Below the pieces are notes generated by a model. That model was not told the origin of the DNA. It ran no database searches and was given only the letters and a program-made list of their open reading frames with translations. The translations under genes and the position numbers were made by a program. A stretch of 64,000 nt of DNA from Neoscytalidium dimidiatum. Lineage: Eukaryota; Ascomycota; Dothideomycetes; Botryosphaeriales; Botryosphaeriaceae. This document shows positions 12,133 through 23,100 of the stretch, in pieces; position 1 is the first letter of the stretch; every line of letters starts with the position of its first letter. The stretch covers positions 1,302,001 through 1,366,000 of the forward strand of contig CM074701.1 in assembly GCA_037367355.1 (NCBI GenBank), in the 5' to 3' direction.

Positions 12133-13602
12133 AGCAGCAAGAGAATCAGCGAATGAGACTCAGTACCGACGCCACAGCCGGTGGTCCTGTTTCGCCAGGC
12201 ACAGCTCGATGCCAATCTACCAGATCGATGTGCGGCAGGGATCGTCTCGAGCCATAGTCTGATCGACTAACTTTCTCTTGCTGAGGTTTCGATCGGCTTC
12301 TGCACACTCCTAAATGGAACTGTGTTACCATGGATAGTATTATCTGGATATTTGTAAGGGTATTGACTTGCAAGACTGGTGTAATGGCAATCTTTTAGAC
12401 TGTAGTCCGTGTAAAAAAGCTATAATGAGGATTGATCACATTCTCCGGCACTGGGCAGGGAGCGAGATGACTCTATGAGAGCTACGCACCCTTAGTCTTG
12501 GATGCTGGGATGTAAGCTATGGCCGTAGCCCTCGCTGGTTGTCATACTGCTTCACACACTGTCTGCTGAAGCAAAGGGATTGACACGGTGTGGGCGGGAA
12601 CCCGCATAAAGCTAGCTTGGCCTCGCCCGAGAGTGACTCGCCCAAAGACCTTTAAGGCCTCCTCTACTATCAGTAACGCAATCCAATCAGTCATATCTGA
12701 CTCTTCTCGCCGCACAAAATTATAGCTAAGCCTACTTCGGCAGCAAGGATCCATCCCTGCCGCAACGGCTGGACGGCCTGCCAGTGGTTTCTCCCGCTGC
12801 AAACAAGAACAAAGGCAATACTCAGTGGACCCACTTACTCTGTCCAGCACACGGGATGACGTTCCGGAACACAGTCCAGCTGGGAGTACTAGCGCAAAAA
12901 TTCGGAGAGCAAAACACCACCAGCCGGTGTGGCGTCCTGAAATCGGATACACGCAAAACGTTAGTGAGCCAACTCCCATTCAGTGTAAATATCAAATACT
13001 CACCTATTCCAGACACAAGGATCCCTACTAGCTACCTTCTACCCTCCCTCCTCCCTGACTAGAACAGTGCACTCGTGGCTCACGGTGTCACCTAAACAGC
13101 GGTCGACGGGCACGTAAGTCGGGGAGATCAGGCCATACGGCTTCGTGCATGTTTCAGGAGCCCGCCTCCAAATTCCGCCATTCTTATGTGCGCGGACGGT
13201 TATTGTACCACCGTGATGCGCTTCGCAGCCGCTCTGAAGCAGCCTTTTCGGCGCTAATGCACCATGCAGTCCTCCTGCAGCGCCCTTCTGCAGCATGCAG
13301 CCACGGAGCGCATATGTCGCGTCGCATTTCTTTGGTTGCAGAGAAGATCTTGCCGACATCCACAGGGTATGGCTAATATGAGGACGGCTAGCCCAGGGTA
13401 TGGGTACGCTACACAGCTGAAAGTGATATGGAACCGCTGGGTGGGTGGTGGATGGTAGGTGGGATCAGACGCAGCAGTTGTGAAACGGCTGAGCTTGCAT
13501 TGACATGACAGCATATGAGCCTGCAACATTGCTCTGTGGAGATAGATAACTCGAGCAGAGGTGCAAGCGACCAGATCCCAATGCGGGGTCCATCGGTTTT
13601 TC

Positions 13603-13620
13603 TTTTTTTTTTTTTTTTTT
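13603..13620 (+). repeat. poly-T tract (18 T)
   Basis: A run of 18 T follows TTTTTC. It lies in non-coding DNA about 140 bp before the broken gene at 13758. It could be the poly-A tail, read on the other strand, of an old retroposed copy, but no element body was identified. Confidence 0.6.
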
Positions 13621-13757
13621 GCGGCACTCTGAGACAGCCGGGGCGAGGGGATTCTGTGCCGCGTTATGTTTCCTGTCTCCGTATCAATGCCTATGACCAT
13701 CCCGCTATTTCATACCTTCTTCTCTTACCCTATAGAGTAGATATCCAAGCGCGTCAA

Positions 13758-15145
13758 ATGCGCCAAGTACACCGAGCTTCTCTCATACAGGTCCTCATCC
13801 CTGCTCATTTTGTTTTGGCTTTACCGGCCCCCACTGTCCGGCAAGGTAGCGACGGCACCACCGATGGCACCATCAACCTTATAGGGAGGACAGCTTCCCA
13901 AAGAGTGGTCAGAGACACTTCGACTCCACCGATAGAAGTTCCAGAGTGCGTTGGCGAGCCAAGAGAACTTCTATCCAGCAGCTAACATAGATTAGCAGTG
14001 GAAGCAACCGCACCGACGACGAAGATCTGACCAAGCGAAAGGATCAAGCCGATCTCGGACGCCAGCGTGCTGAAGACATCACCAACAACTACAAACGGGA
14101 CGAGGAGTTGCTACAGTGAGCCCCGATCCAAGGGAGCTTCGTGCAGGACCAGTACATCTCGCTTAAGTACGAATGCCGCGCGCGCGAGAAGAAGCGGAAG
14201 AGAGCGCGAATCGAAGCTCGCTATAACGTCATGGAGAGAGGAATATTGCACGTCTCAGGAGTAAGGAAAGTCACTCTACTCGTGATGACCGTCTGGTGGC
14301 GGCTCTCAGGCCTAGCGATGCGCAAGACCCTGCACCATACCACCTAGTGGGCATCCGTACCCAGATCCACGCCAGCTCTGGGCCCGCGCGATCCGAATCA
14401 AAGCCGGCCTGCGAATTCAACACTGGCTCTCAAGCCAGCAACGATTTTCCTTCAGTCAAGCTTGCATCTACCTTCCCATCTCCACCTAGCGAAGGGAGCG
14501 AAATGGAAGCATCTGGCAAAAAGCGCGCCGTGGTCTCGTCGCCCATTGGTGCGACAATTAACATCATAGGCATGTCCCACTTAAGTCTCGTAGCGGTGAA
14601 GGTGTCTATCAACTTTCTTCAGTCTGTACTGACCGAGAATAAGCTCAAGGAAATAGTCAACGCCATCGATGGGAACTCGTACACGTACAACAGCATGGAA
14701 GTCCTGGAATGGGGGCTGCTGATCCGCAACTCGAGCTGGCATCTAAGCAGGCCGAGCATTGAGCCGGCCGAAACCCAATGGCGCGGCGGATGCATGGTGC
14801 AGTCCGAGCTATTCTTGAACAAGTATCACTTCGATGGCAGGCTCTGCGATAGTATAAGCGAGGATGGTTCTGGGCCAGGAGACCTTCCTCCATTTGGATA
14901 TACGCGCACGATGCTAGATGGCCAAGGTATGAAGACCCCACCCAGCTTGCCGTTCGCCGCTTTTTTTGAGTAAAAAACACGCCAGAGATGCTCCGTGCGA
15001 TGCGCATAGATGCGAAATCCTGCAGCTCTGCGGCCGATGGGATAGATGTACTGGCTGCGGCAAGACTGACGAGGAGCTTAAGGGCAAGGGAAAGTCGCGA
15101 CTGTCTACCAGGTTTTCGGCCAGAGTTTCAGCTGCAACTTTGTAG
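13758..15145 (+). pseudogene. broken gene: in-frame TGA plus a 2-nt frameshift
   Basis: Coding-like stretches follow one another on the plus strand but cannot be joined intact. The frame containing EDLTKRKDQADLGRQRAEDI is hit by TGA at 14117-14119, then resumes in the same frame with a strongly basic helix (EKKRKRARIEA). At the GAGAGAG run (14233-14239) the frame shifts by two bases. Dropping one AG would connect VMER directly to NIARLRSKESHSTRDDRL and a further ~230 open codons to 14973. Beyond that, a possible 3' exon up to 15145 contains a Cys-rich reading (CGRWDRCTGCGK), though another splice favours a different frame. The upstream piece from ATG 13758 (MRQVHRASLIQV) is less certain. The family is unknown. 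The disruptions are direct observations; that they are decay rather than assembly error is inference. Confidence 0.5.
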
Positions 15146-15509
15146 CGATTAACGAAGACTTTTGTGTCCTTCCTTACTTTTTCTTTGCATTCATTATTTC
15201 TTGGCCGAGTTTTAGCGAACGCGGAATTCTTTCCTTGATATATTGAGAAATATTCTTATAGAATCATCAGTCGTGGATGGGGAGCTACAATAACAGGCAG
15301 CTATCCTTGACTCTCGCTCTCCCGTACCATGTATGTCCGTAGATCCATGCCTTGCTCAATGCTCCGTCTGCGTACCAGCACCCGGCAGCGGAACACTTAT
15401 CACGTCCTTCCTCATCCCCTCCGTTACTGCCCCGAACCCCTCCCGCCCTCTTCATTGGCTAACATTCCGCCCATACTCCCACCTCACAGTGAACACCGCG
15501 GTCATCACG

Positions 15510-15979
15510 ATGCTTCAGCACGTCATCCCGCTGCGCGTCCGCGTCGTCGCCCACGACGTACGTTGCCCCGCTGCCGTCGACGGCTCCAATCGCCACCGTG
15601 GCCATCACCGCCATCACCACAACCACCATAGCAGAGTCTCTAAGCCCCAACACCAGCAGCCAAGCCGCATCCTCTGGCACACGACTGCGACTTCAGCATC
15701 GCGACCGCCCCGCCGGCCGGCACGGCACCGCCGCCCGCGCGGCACATCCGGGTCGGGGCGGCGGTGGGCGAGGACGGCGAGGACACGCCGTCGCCGGGCT
15801 GCGTGGTGGCGCAGGCGGCATCGGTGTTCTGGCGGTGGCTGGTCGAGATGGGGAGCGGAGGAGGCGCTGATGAGGATGGTGATGCTGGAGGTGCCGGTGG
15901 GGCTGCAGCGCTGAGCTTGGATCCAGGGACCGGTGATAGAGTTGGAGAGGAGGAGGGACGAGAAGGGGAGGGATTGGGG

Positions 15980-16023
<44 letters not shown>

Positions 16024-16054
16024 CTGGCGGCTTGTTTGGACTGATGTTGTCTAG
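15510..16054 (+). CDS. doubtful GC-rich gene with poly-Ser tail
   Basis: A plus-strand frame ending at 16054 reads like protein over ~120 codons: CDFSIATAPPAGTAPP, then HIRVGAAVGEDGEDTPSPGC, AQAASVFWRWLVEM, an acidic Gly/Asp stretch, and about 14 consecutive Ser from an AGT repeat. It has no ATG of its own and a stop lies upstream, so a 5' exon is needed. One candidate is ATG at 15510 (MLQHVIPLRVRVVAHD) with donor GTACGT at 15558 and an AAG acceptor at 15664. The opposite strand at 15459-15680 also reads plausibly (a Val/Ala/Met-rich segment), so strand and start are uncertain. No family is recognised. Confidence 0.3.
15983..16023 (+). repeat. (AGT)n microsatellite
   Basis: About 13-14 uninterrupted AGT triplets. 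On the plus strand, in the frame of the doubtful gene, they encode a Ser run. On the minus strand they read as a Tyr or Thr run. Confidence 0.9.
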
Positions 16055-16691
16055 TTTTGTTATGGTTTTGTTTTTGTTTAGTGGCTTTTTCTTTTCGTTT
16101 CTTTTTTTCGCTACTCATTATTTCGGTTTTTCTTTTCTTTCGATTTGTCTCGTTCTGCTTTACCGCTGGGGTCTTTCTATTCTCTTCTATCACTTCCTCG
16201 TACTCTTTATTGTAATTTTCTTTTTCCGAGACACGAAGAATGACGGTTGAAGTCATCCTTACCCGATTGGCGCGAGTAGTTCATAAGTGCTGTGCTCCCA
16301 GCTGCGAGCGTTGCTAGTCATTCTGTTGTTAGCGAAAACCGTATCTATCGTTGAAAATTATACACAGAGATCCATTCAACTCCATTGATCGTAAGTGGTA
16401 CGGTGTCTCTCAAAACTCCCCAGTCTTCTTCAGTAACAGATATACCTGATTAGACCGATTTAGAGAATGATTTCAGAGCGAAGAAAGACATCATTTACAT
16501 CCATCCAGTATCGTCTCAAAACTATTGATCCTCCTCCTTTCTTGTAAGCAAACCCAACAGCGTTATAATGCCTCGCTTTCCCTGAGGGCTGTTATTGATC
16601 AACTTGCCAGCACTCTCAAGAGCGCAACATCATGCTTTTGCATCCCAACACCTTCCCAAAAAGAAAAAAGAAAACCTCCAGCAGTGCTCGC
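16055..16691. other. intergenic, T-rich
   Basis: A T-rich stretch (16040-16250) then ordinary sequence up to the stop codon of the MFS gene. It probably holds 3' flanks of both neighbours. No gene was seen. Confidence 0.5.
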
Positions 16692-18326
16692 TCACGACTC
16701 CACCAGCGCAGAATCACGCCTCTTCCCGCTAACCCGTCCATCATCCACCTCACCATCCTCCTCGTCATCCGTCTCCAACTCGAACTCCTCGGCCAAGCTG
16801 CCCATCCCGTCCTCATCATCCTCGGTGGCAAGCCTGACGGCGCCGTCGGGAGGCCCGCCCCTCCTCCCGTCCCTGTCGATCCTCAAGAACATGGTCAGCA
16901 GACCGATGTCGTACGAGGCCTTCATGGCGCCGGCGACGACGAAGGCGATCCAGAAGCGGTTCTCGCCGGCGAGGGCGCCGGTGACGCTGGGGCCGGCGCT
17001 CTGGCTGAGGGTCTTGACGACGTTGACGATGCCCATGACGGCGGTGCGCTCCTCCGGGGCGAAGGCCTTGCTCAGGAAGGCGGAGCGGGGGGCCTGGTCC
17101 ATGCTGGCGAGGGTGCCGCGGGCGACGAGGAAGACGACGGTGAGCCAGAGCGCGGCCGGGGCGGGGATGAGGGCGAGGAAGAAGGCCGAGGGCAGGTGGG
17201 TGGCGGCCATGGTCATGACCAGGCCGATGCGGCGGGCGATGCTGGCGGCGCAGATGTTGCCGACGCTCGAGGTCACCCAGGTAGCGGACATGATGGTGCC
17301 GAGGGTCGACTTGGGCAGGTGGAACTTGCGGTCCATGTAGAAGTTGATCAGCGAGTACGGCACCATGCCCGACGCGAGCGAGTCGACGGCGAACAGCGCG
17401 CACAGCTTCAGCAGCATCCAGCGCGTCGGCGTCGACAGCTGCGCGAAGCCCATCTTGGGCTTGGGCGGCGGCGCGGGCTTCGGAGGGGTCGGCGGCAGGG
17501 GCCGCTCGTGCTGTCCTCCTTCTCCGCCGTCGTTGTTGGTGTCGTCGGCGGATGAGCGCGACGGGGTCAGGAACTCGTCGCGCTCACTGTCCTCGGCCTC
17601 CTCGGCGGCGTGGTCCTTTCTCGCTGCTGCTGCTGCTGCTGCTGCGGCGGCGGCGTGCTTCGCCTTGTCGTACGCGACCTCGCACTTGGGGCTCAGCAGC
17701 AGGGTGACGAGGGCCTTGACCAGGCCGACGGCGGCGTACAGCCAGAAGACGACGCGGAAGGCGTCGAGCTCGTCCCAGCCGCTGCGGCGCTTGAAGGCCT
17801 CGACGAGCCAGCCGCAGGCGCTCAGCCCGCCGGCCGAGCCGATGGTGCCCACGACGACGTACCAGGCAAACACGTCGCTGCGCTCGTCCTCGGCGACCAG
17901 GCCGGCCAGCGCGCTCTCCTCGACGGCGCGGAAGGGCCCGATCTCGTTGCCGGACACGGAGATGACGCCGACGACGGCGGCGACGAGCAGGATCCAGTAG
18001 TTGCTGGCGAGGGCGAAGACGGCGCCCGAGAGGGCCATGCAGGCGCAGCCCAGCAGCAGCACGCGGCGGCGGCCCAGGGCGTCGGCGAACAGGGTCAGCA
18101 GCAGCGACACCAGCACGTCGCCCAGCAGCGTCAGCGTCATGAACAGGCCGATGCGCACGTCCGGCACCGCCAGCGCCGCGAAGAAGAGCGCCAGGATCAG
18201 CGCCACCCCGCCGTACGCGAACATGCGCAGGAACCGCGTCAGGAAGATCAGGTGCAGGTCGCGCGGCGCCCGCAGGATTGGCGGCAGCCCGAGCTCGCGC
18301 GAGATGCGCGAGAGCGTGATGGCCAT
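16692..18326 (-). CDS. major facilitator superfamily transporter, 544 aa
   Basis: A single uninterrupted frame. ATG 18326 (MAITLSRIS) is the first ATG; the frame is open further upstream but Pro-rich and without ATG. Two blocks of about six hydrophobic segments flank a long cytosolic loop (~residues 215-330) with a run of Ala, acidic residues and a Pro-rich stretch. The MFS signature between TM2 and TM3 is visible as DALGRRR (residues 82-88) after GLFMTLTLLGD. The second half starts near WMLLKLCALFAVDSLASG and ends with an acidic C-terminal tail. The layout is the usual 12-TM proton-coupled carrier at a cell membrane. The substrate cannot be read from sequence. The gene is much more GC-rich at third positions than the flanking DNA, so several long shadow frames overlap it. 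Poly-Ala is encoded by a CTG/CGG triplet run at 17630-17655. Confidence 0.88.
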   Translation of the reverse strand: MAITLSRISRELGLPPILRAPRDLHLIFLTRFLRMFAYGGVALILALFFAALAVPDVRIGLFMTLTLLGDVLVSLLLTLFADALGRRRVLLLGCACMALSGAVFALASNYWILLVAAVVGVISVSGNEIGPFRAVEESALAGLVAEDERSDVFAWYVVVGTIGSAGGLSACGWLVEAFKRRSGWDELDAFRVVFWLYAAVGLVKALVTLLLSPKCEVAYDKAKHAAAAAAAAAAARKDHAAEEAEDSERDEFLTPSRSSADDTNNDGGEGGQHERPLPPTPPKPAPPPKPKMGFAQLSTPTRWMLLKLCALFAVDSLASGMVPYSLINFYMDRKFHLPKSTLGTIMSATWVTSSVGNICAASIARRIGLVMTMAATHLPSAFFLALIPAPAALWLTVVFLVARGTLASMDQAPRSAFLSKAFAPEERTAVMGIVNVVKTLSQSAGPSVTGALAGENRFWIAFVVAGAMKASYDIGLLTMFLRIDRDGRRGGPPDGAVRLATEDDEDGMGSLAEEFELETDDEEDGEVDDGRVSGKRRDSALVES

Positions 18327-19779
18327 TGCTGGTGGTGGTGGTGGTGGTGATGGCGGCGGCGGCAGCGGCGGTGGAGGGCGGGCGAAGATGATGCCGTCGG
18401 ATGAGGCTTTGCTGGCAAATCGCACCCCTTCGACGGGCTTCTTTTCTTTCACGCCGTTGTCGGCGGGAAGTGTTTCGGGGGCTAGGGTCTGACAGCGGTT
18501 CACCCCGGGGACAAGCTTTCGAGATGAGGAAGAGATGGAGGATTCGAAACAACAACCGCACAGGCTGGAAGAGAATCAGTCGTCAGACGTGGGACGAGCT
18601 GCGGTAGCCTAGCTTCGGTGTCTCAGTGAGGGCTAGCGGCAGCTCGCGGAGTGCGCATACGCGTGGATGCGGGGCTCTCGCTCTCGCTATCTCCGACTCG
18701 GCTTCAGAGTCCGAGTCCGAGCGGACGAGGCGGCGGCTTGCAGACGACGACGAGCAGCGGCGCGACGAGGTCAAGATAAGCTTTTACGCACCCGTCCTGC
18801 GTGGCGGCAGAGCGGCACGGTGGGGCAGAGCCAGGAGGACGAGCCGGCCATTCCAGCCAAACGCCGCAGCACGTGGGTGGCACCCCAGCTTCCCGCCATT
18901 TCGACCCCCTCTGACTGGAATGCCAGCCCTTAGCCTCAATCATCCATCTTGCACGCCTTTTCAAATTTGCTTGGGCCCCTCCGATTGGTTGCCGGGATAG
19001 GACAAAGTGTCGCCGCAACGTCAGTCGTCAGCTACACCCTGTTTACGCCACCAATATAACACTCTTCCCCCTTCCCACTGCGCCATTACCTTGCAGTTCG
19101 TTCAGCACCGCCGTCCAGTGCAAACGTATTGGAAAAGGGCCAGATCAGCGATGCCTTGTATGCGTTTCGGCGATCCACAATTAGTGGGGTTGACACGAAG
19201 CTTGTCCGAGATCGCTCGGCTCGCCCAGCCGTGAAATTTCCCGAACACGTTAGATTAGTCACCACGGGCCCAGCTCCACGAACCCGGTCCAAGAAAGTCT
19301 TTTGTGTGCAATGGAGCCTTTGCATCGCAAACGATACTTCTAATACACCATGAAGTACCCTTCACTGGTAAAAGAAGCATTCCCACGTACCTGTCCTCCA
19401 ACTCGGTCAGTCTGGAGTTTATCAAGCCGTCGAATCTTAAATGTTCTATCATGCCGAAGCAACTTCTTCGTGAGAGTAGTTCTGGTAGGATTCAACTAAT
19501 TCCAAACTGCCGTTAGTATAGATATATAGCTAACAGACTGATAGACGACTCACAATGTTCGCTAACACTAATTGGAATAAAACACAATCGTGCCACTTTC
19601 TTGACGCCTCCGAATCGGCTATGAGGCAGCTTCGGCAATCCGAACGCATGGACCCCCTGTTTGCGATGTTTCTCAGAAATCTGCGTGCCAAACCGCTAGC
19701 AAAAGACTCAGAACTGTCCAGAAACTCATCCATTCCTGCCCTAAAAACAGCAAAATCTCTCCATTGTCCTCCTCCGCCT
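18327..19779. other. MFS upstream region and gene-free DNA
   Basis: 18327-18360 holds a GGTGGT run just upstream of the MFS start. The next several hundred bases are C/G-rich and likely carry its promoter. No convincing gene was found up to the relic at 19780. Confidence 0.5.
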
Positions 19780-20283
19780 CTACAAAACCCCGGCTCCGTC
19801 CGCTTGCGTAGCCACCACGTAAACGGTCAAGATGCACCACGCCTCCCACACGCGGAACCGCTCCTCCCCCTCCCCGTCGTCGAAATTGTTGGCCATGAGC
19901 TTCAGCGCGTCCAGTGGTTTGTCGCGCGTGAGTGGCGTCATGATGCGGAACAGGGGGCTGGCGTAGCCGGGGGCGATCTGAAATATCTGTGCACCGACGC
20001 GGCCACCCATCGATCCGGCTCCGCTTGAAGGAGGCGTGGCAGCGGAACGGGCCCGGGTAGTTGGTCGGCTTCCAGCCTCTAGCTTCGGCTTCTGGATGGA
20101 CGGTCAGTGTAGGACAATGGCAAGGGTTAGCTGGAAGAGAGGCATGCGGAAGATCAGGAAGAACATCCAGCGCTGAACCTCGTCCATGGTGATGGTGTTG
20201 GCGGTGTTGGCGGTGTTGGCGGGCGGCATTTGCGATCTGAACATGGCGCGGAAGGCCTTGCGGAGACAGTCCAGCGGGGATGG
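19780..20283 (-). pseudogene. truncated gene relic with in-frame TGA
   Basis: Read on the minus strand from 20283, a coherent frame gives SPLDCLRKAFRAM, three ANT repeats, then DEVQRWMFFLIFRMPLFQ before TGA at 20106-20104. The same frame continues through IAPGYASPLFRIMTPLTRDK, LDALKLMANNFDDGEGEE and VWEAWCILTVYVV to TAG at 19782. An in-frame TAA lies immediately upstream (20286-20284) and no start codon or acceptor explains the 5' end. The short GT-AG pair around the TGA spans only ~24 nt, too short for a normal intron. It looks like the 3' part of a decayed gene; family unknown. A three-unit GGCGGTGTT repeat (20200-20226) encodes the ANT motif. Confidence 0.45.
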
Positions 20284-22519
20284 TTACTTCTATGCTATCA
20301 ACTGGCCTTCAAGACGTAATCACTGGTCATCGACCTTTCAATCCTCTGTTCACTTTTACAAGCCTCTGTTAGTTCGCAGGAGGTGCCAGGTTCAGTCCAT
20401 ACCTTAGCATTGCAAGAAATAAAACATGCTCCTATGGCTTACGACTACTCCAAAAGTATGATCAAATCTGGCGCTCTCTATCATATTAGTAGCCGATGCC
20501 GACCATGTGCCTCATACATTGCTGCAGTCGTCCCAGACTCATCGACGATTTTGACGTACACTGTCTCCCAGATGCCGTAGTTAATTAGTAGCATAGCGTC
20601 AGAATAGAGCGAAGCGTACTATGATGCATAAACTGAAGCATCGTGGCCTTAACAAAATTCTATTCACTGCCAGTATAAGATCAATGAGGTAACCGTCAAT
20701 GACGCGACCGTACAACAAACGGTGACTGAACGCGGCGCAGACCTTAGGGCATCAATAAATTCTGCGGAAAGCCGACACATATGGTAGTGGCTCCTCATGT
20801 TCTTCCGACCATGGAATCCAGCTAAGAGTCTAAGAATCAAATTATCAAGGTAGTAGCGATTCCATAAAGCTCCCAATTTTGAATGTGACTCAGGTTTGCA
20901 GCTGCTCAAAGTGTCTGCCTGGCTGAACCAACACACTAGAAGCTTCTTCTGCTGTCTTTCCTATATGCTAAGCCAACTTCAAAGCATTTTTTTCATGCGC
21001 TAGCGCGCGTGCCCAAAACTCAACCCCCAAGAACACATATAATTTCCCCTCGTGTCCTCTCCCTCACAACCTTTTCTTCCACGTCAAACTCTATGTGTGT
21101 TTGGTTGTGTATGCTAAAATTCAAAATCCACAAAGCCTGACAAGAATATCCTACCATCCTTCTTCACGTATCAAATTCGAGCGAAATGCTAACTTTCCTA
21201 TGTATATAGGTGGCCTTGCGACTCTAGGATGCCTCAGAATATATACGCAAGATCAACAGATTGATGTTCGGTTACTGGAAGGTAATGACTTCATGGTAGC
21301 GTAGCTAATTATGATTCATTGCGTATTGATTCCCTTGTCCCGAAAATGATGTTAGAATAACGGTACCGCTCCGTGCTCTTTTTCTTTGTCTCCCTATAAC
21401 AGCCGCGTTTCCGTTCTACACAGTCCCTGGTAAACATCACGCGTTTTTTCAGTCTTCCTTTAGAGCCTAGTCGATACTTAGCACTGAGCAGTCAGCTAGA
21501 GAATGAAGGCTAAAGCCATCTTGCCCACCACCCTCTATGGCCGTCTATAGTGTTGAACCTGACTGTCATACCTCCTTCATCGATCTTAATCTCATCTTCA
21601 CCAATGTTTTCACCCATTGTAAAGTACCGCCAAATTGGCTACTGCGGACGCCTCTCTTCTAATCGAACGCCTCAATAAGAATGAGAATGAGTGTGCCCTA
21701 TCGCTCGGATTCTGTTTAATGCATCATCTAAACCGCGATAAATCTACTATCTACCAGGCAGTCTCCATAAGACACTAATGGAGAGCAGATTTCCAGCAGT
21801 ACCTTGATGTCAGCTTCGCTGTCTCTTATGCAGGTTCAACATCAGCGTTTGTGGCCTTTATCGTACAGATCCTTAAATACCCTTGCCGTCGCCGATTTTT
21901 CTCGTGGAAAGACGTATCACCGGGCTTTCAAGCATTAAGTCCCTGTCGTCATTTTCCTTCTAGAGGCGCTTATTGTGCTCAGGGATCGTGGAAGGCTTCG
22001 TCTACGAGACTTAGGCTAGAATTCTAGCGTTTGGAAAGTGGCCAGACTAGAGCATGATTGAAGTCATGGGGGAGATGGGTACTGGTTCTCTCTAAAAGGC
22101 AGTTGTTTATCTGTTTTCCGATAAGTGCAAGATTATATGCTAGTAAGCTTAGATCACGTCAATAAGTGAACCGCGAGACACAAATTATATAGCAAGAAAT
22201 ATGAAGGTGTATTGCATGATTACAGTGCCTTGCCCCTAAGAGAGAGTACCTACTCCTGTCTAATCGGAACCATAATGTCCGCCCTTATTTTTGACTGAGC
22301 GAGCGTTCCGCGGGCCAGAATGCATCCATCCAGGGCTGCGGCCGCTGCACTAGGCAATCATGTGCCCGAATAAGCGGTCACTGCAGCCAGATCATCGCCT
22401 TAGCGCTAAAATCCGCCACCCTCGTGCCTTCGTGAGCAAACATAAATATCGAACAGAGCTGGCGCCTCACGTCCAGTCCAACCCCCAACTACACTCTTCC
22501 TCCGCCAAATTTTACAATA
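20284..22519. other. gene-free 2.2 kb
   Basis: No coding frame longer than about 90 codons. A promoter-like arrangement occurs near 21034-21070 (ACATATAATTT, then a C/T-rich run ending CCCTCAC) without a downstream gene. The ~100 bp before 22520 are the likely promoter of the next gene. Confidence 0.5.
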
Positions 22520-23100
22520 ATGACATCCACCCTTTCGCCTGGCTTCTCCGCTGGCTTGCCGCCCGTCTTCATCAATAATTTCCTCGCTTTTACCGTCGCG
22601 ATGCAGCTGCTGGGTCTTTCGCGCAACGACAGTCTTAGCTTCGCCCTCCGCGCCAGCCAGCTCAGCCCCGACACCCTCGTCGCAGTAATTCAACACCTTA
22701 ATCTTCTCATTTGCAGCGGTAAGCCATTCAGGCATCTATTCCTCAGTCCCGCTTGTCTAATGTATCCGCTAGAGTTGCGTCGTTATCTTACTTGCATGCT
22801 CCCTGACGTTTTCCCTCCCGGCTCTGACACCAGGGTTTCAATCAACCTGACCACGCGGGACACCAATACCGTTGCTACACTTGTGATTGAGGACAGTCAC
22901 GGTAGACACCTCATGGACCTCGACAGCATTCCTAGGGGTGACGGCCCAACCAACCTGTTGGCCATCATCAACCTCCGCTATGAGGTCAGGGACTGGATTG
23001 GCGGCATTCTCAACGGTACATGGTCAACTTTGCGAGATCAATTGGGTCGATACTAACGTGCTTCTTAGTCGACCTGAGCGACGAGTCTCACTCTCTCTAG
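22520..23100 (+). CDS. small orphan gene, ~157-163 aa
   Basis: Exon 1 is 22520-22718. Intron 1 is 22719-22772 (54 bp, GTAAGC to CGCTAG, CTAAT branch), a multiple of three with no effect on frame. Exon 2 is 22773-23015. Intron 2 starts GTACAT at 23016 and contains a perfect TACTAAC. The first acceptor (CTTCTTAG at 23068) gives a last exon 23069-23100 ending VDLSDESHSL. A later acceptor (CTCTCTAG at 23100) would instead give LVLSAYKELEKEFLD and a stop at 23150. The N-terminus is helical (VFINNFLAFTVAMQLLGL). The core has strands (TRVSINLTT, VATLVIEDSHG, RHLMDL) followed by a helix PTNLLAIINLRYEVRDWI. That helix resembles SKLEALINFRHELL in the gene 0.5 kb downstream, suggesting diverged tandem paralogues. 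No known family is recognised. Confidence 0.65.

Larger units (their letters stand above)
10583..13757. other. gene-free 3.2 kb
   Basis: Only short frames without motifs occur here. It contains copy 2 of the 65-bp dispersed repeat (12069-12132) and an interrupted run of T near 13597-13620. I see no supportable gene. Confidence 0.5.

Noticed and set aside
16632..17555. 307-codon plus-strand frame antisense to the MFS gene
   Set aside because: It mirrors the GC-rich third positions of the real gene. Composition is Gly/Arg/Glu/Asp-rich without motifs, and the MFS frame has clear membrane segments.
17584..18561. 325-codon minus-strand frame overlapping the MFS gene
   Set aside because: Arg-rich out-of-frame reading of the same GC-rich codons.
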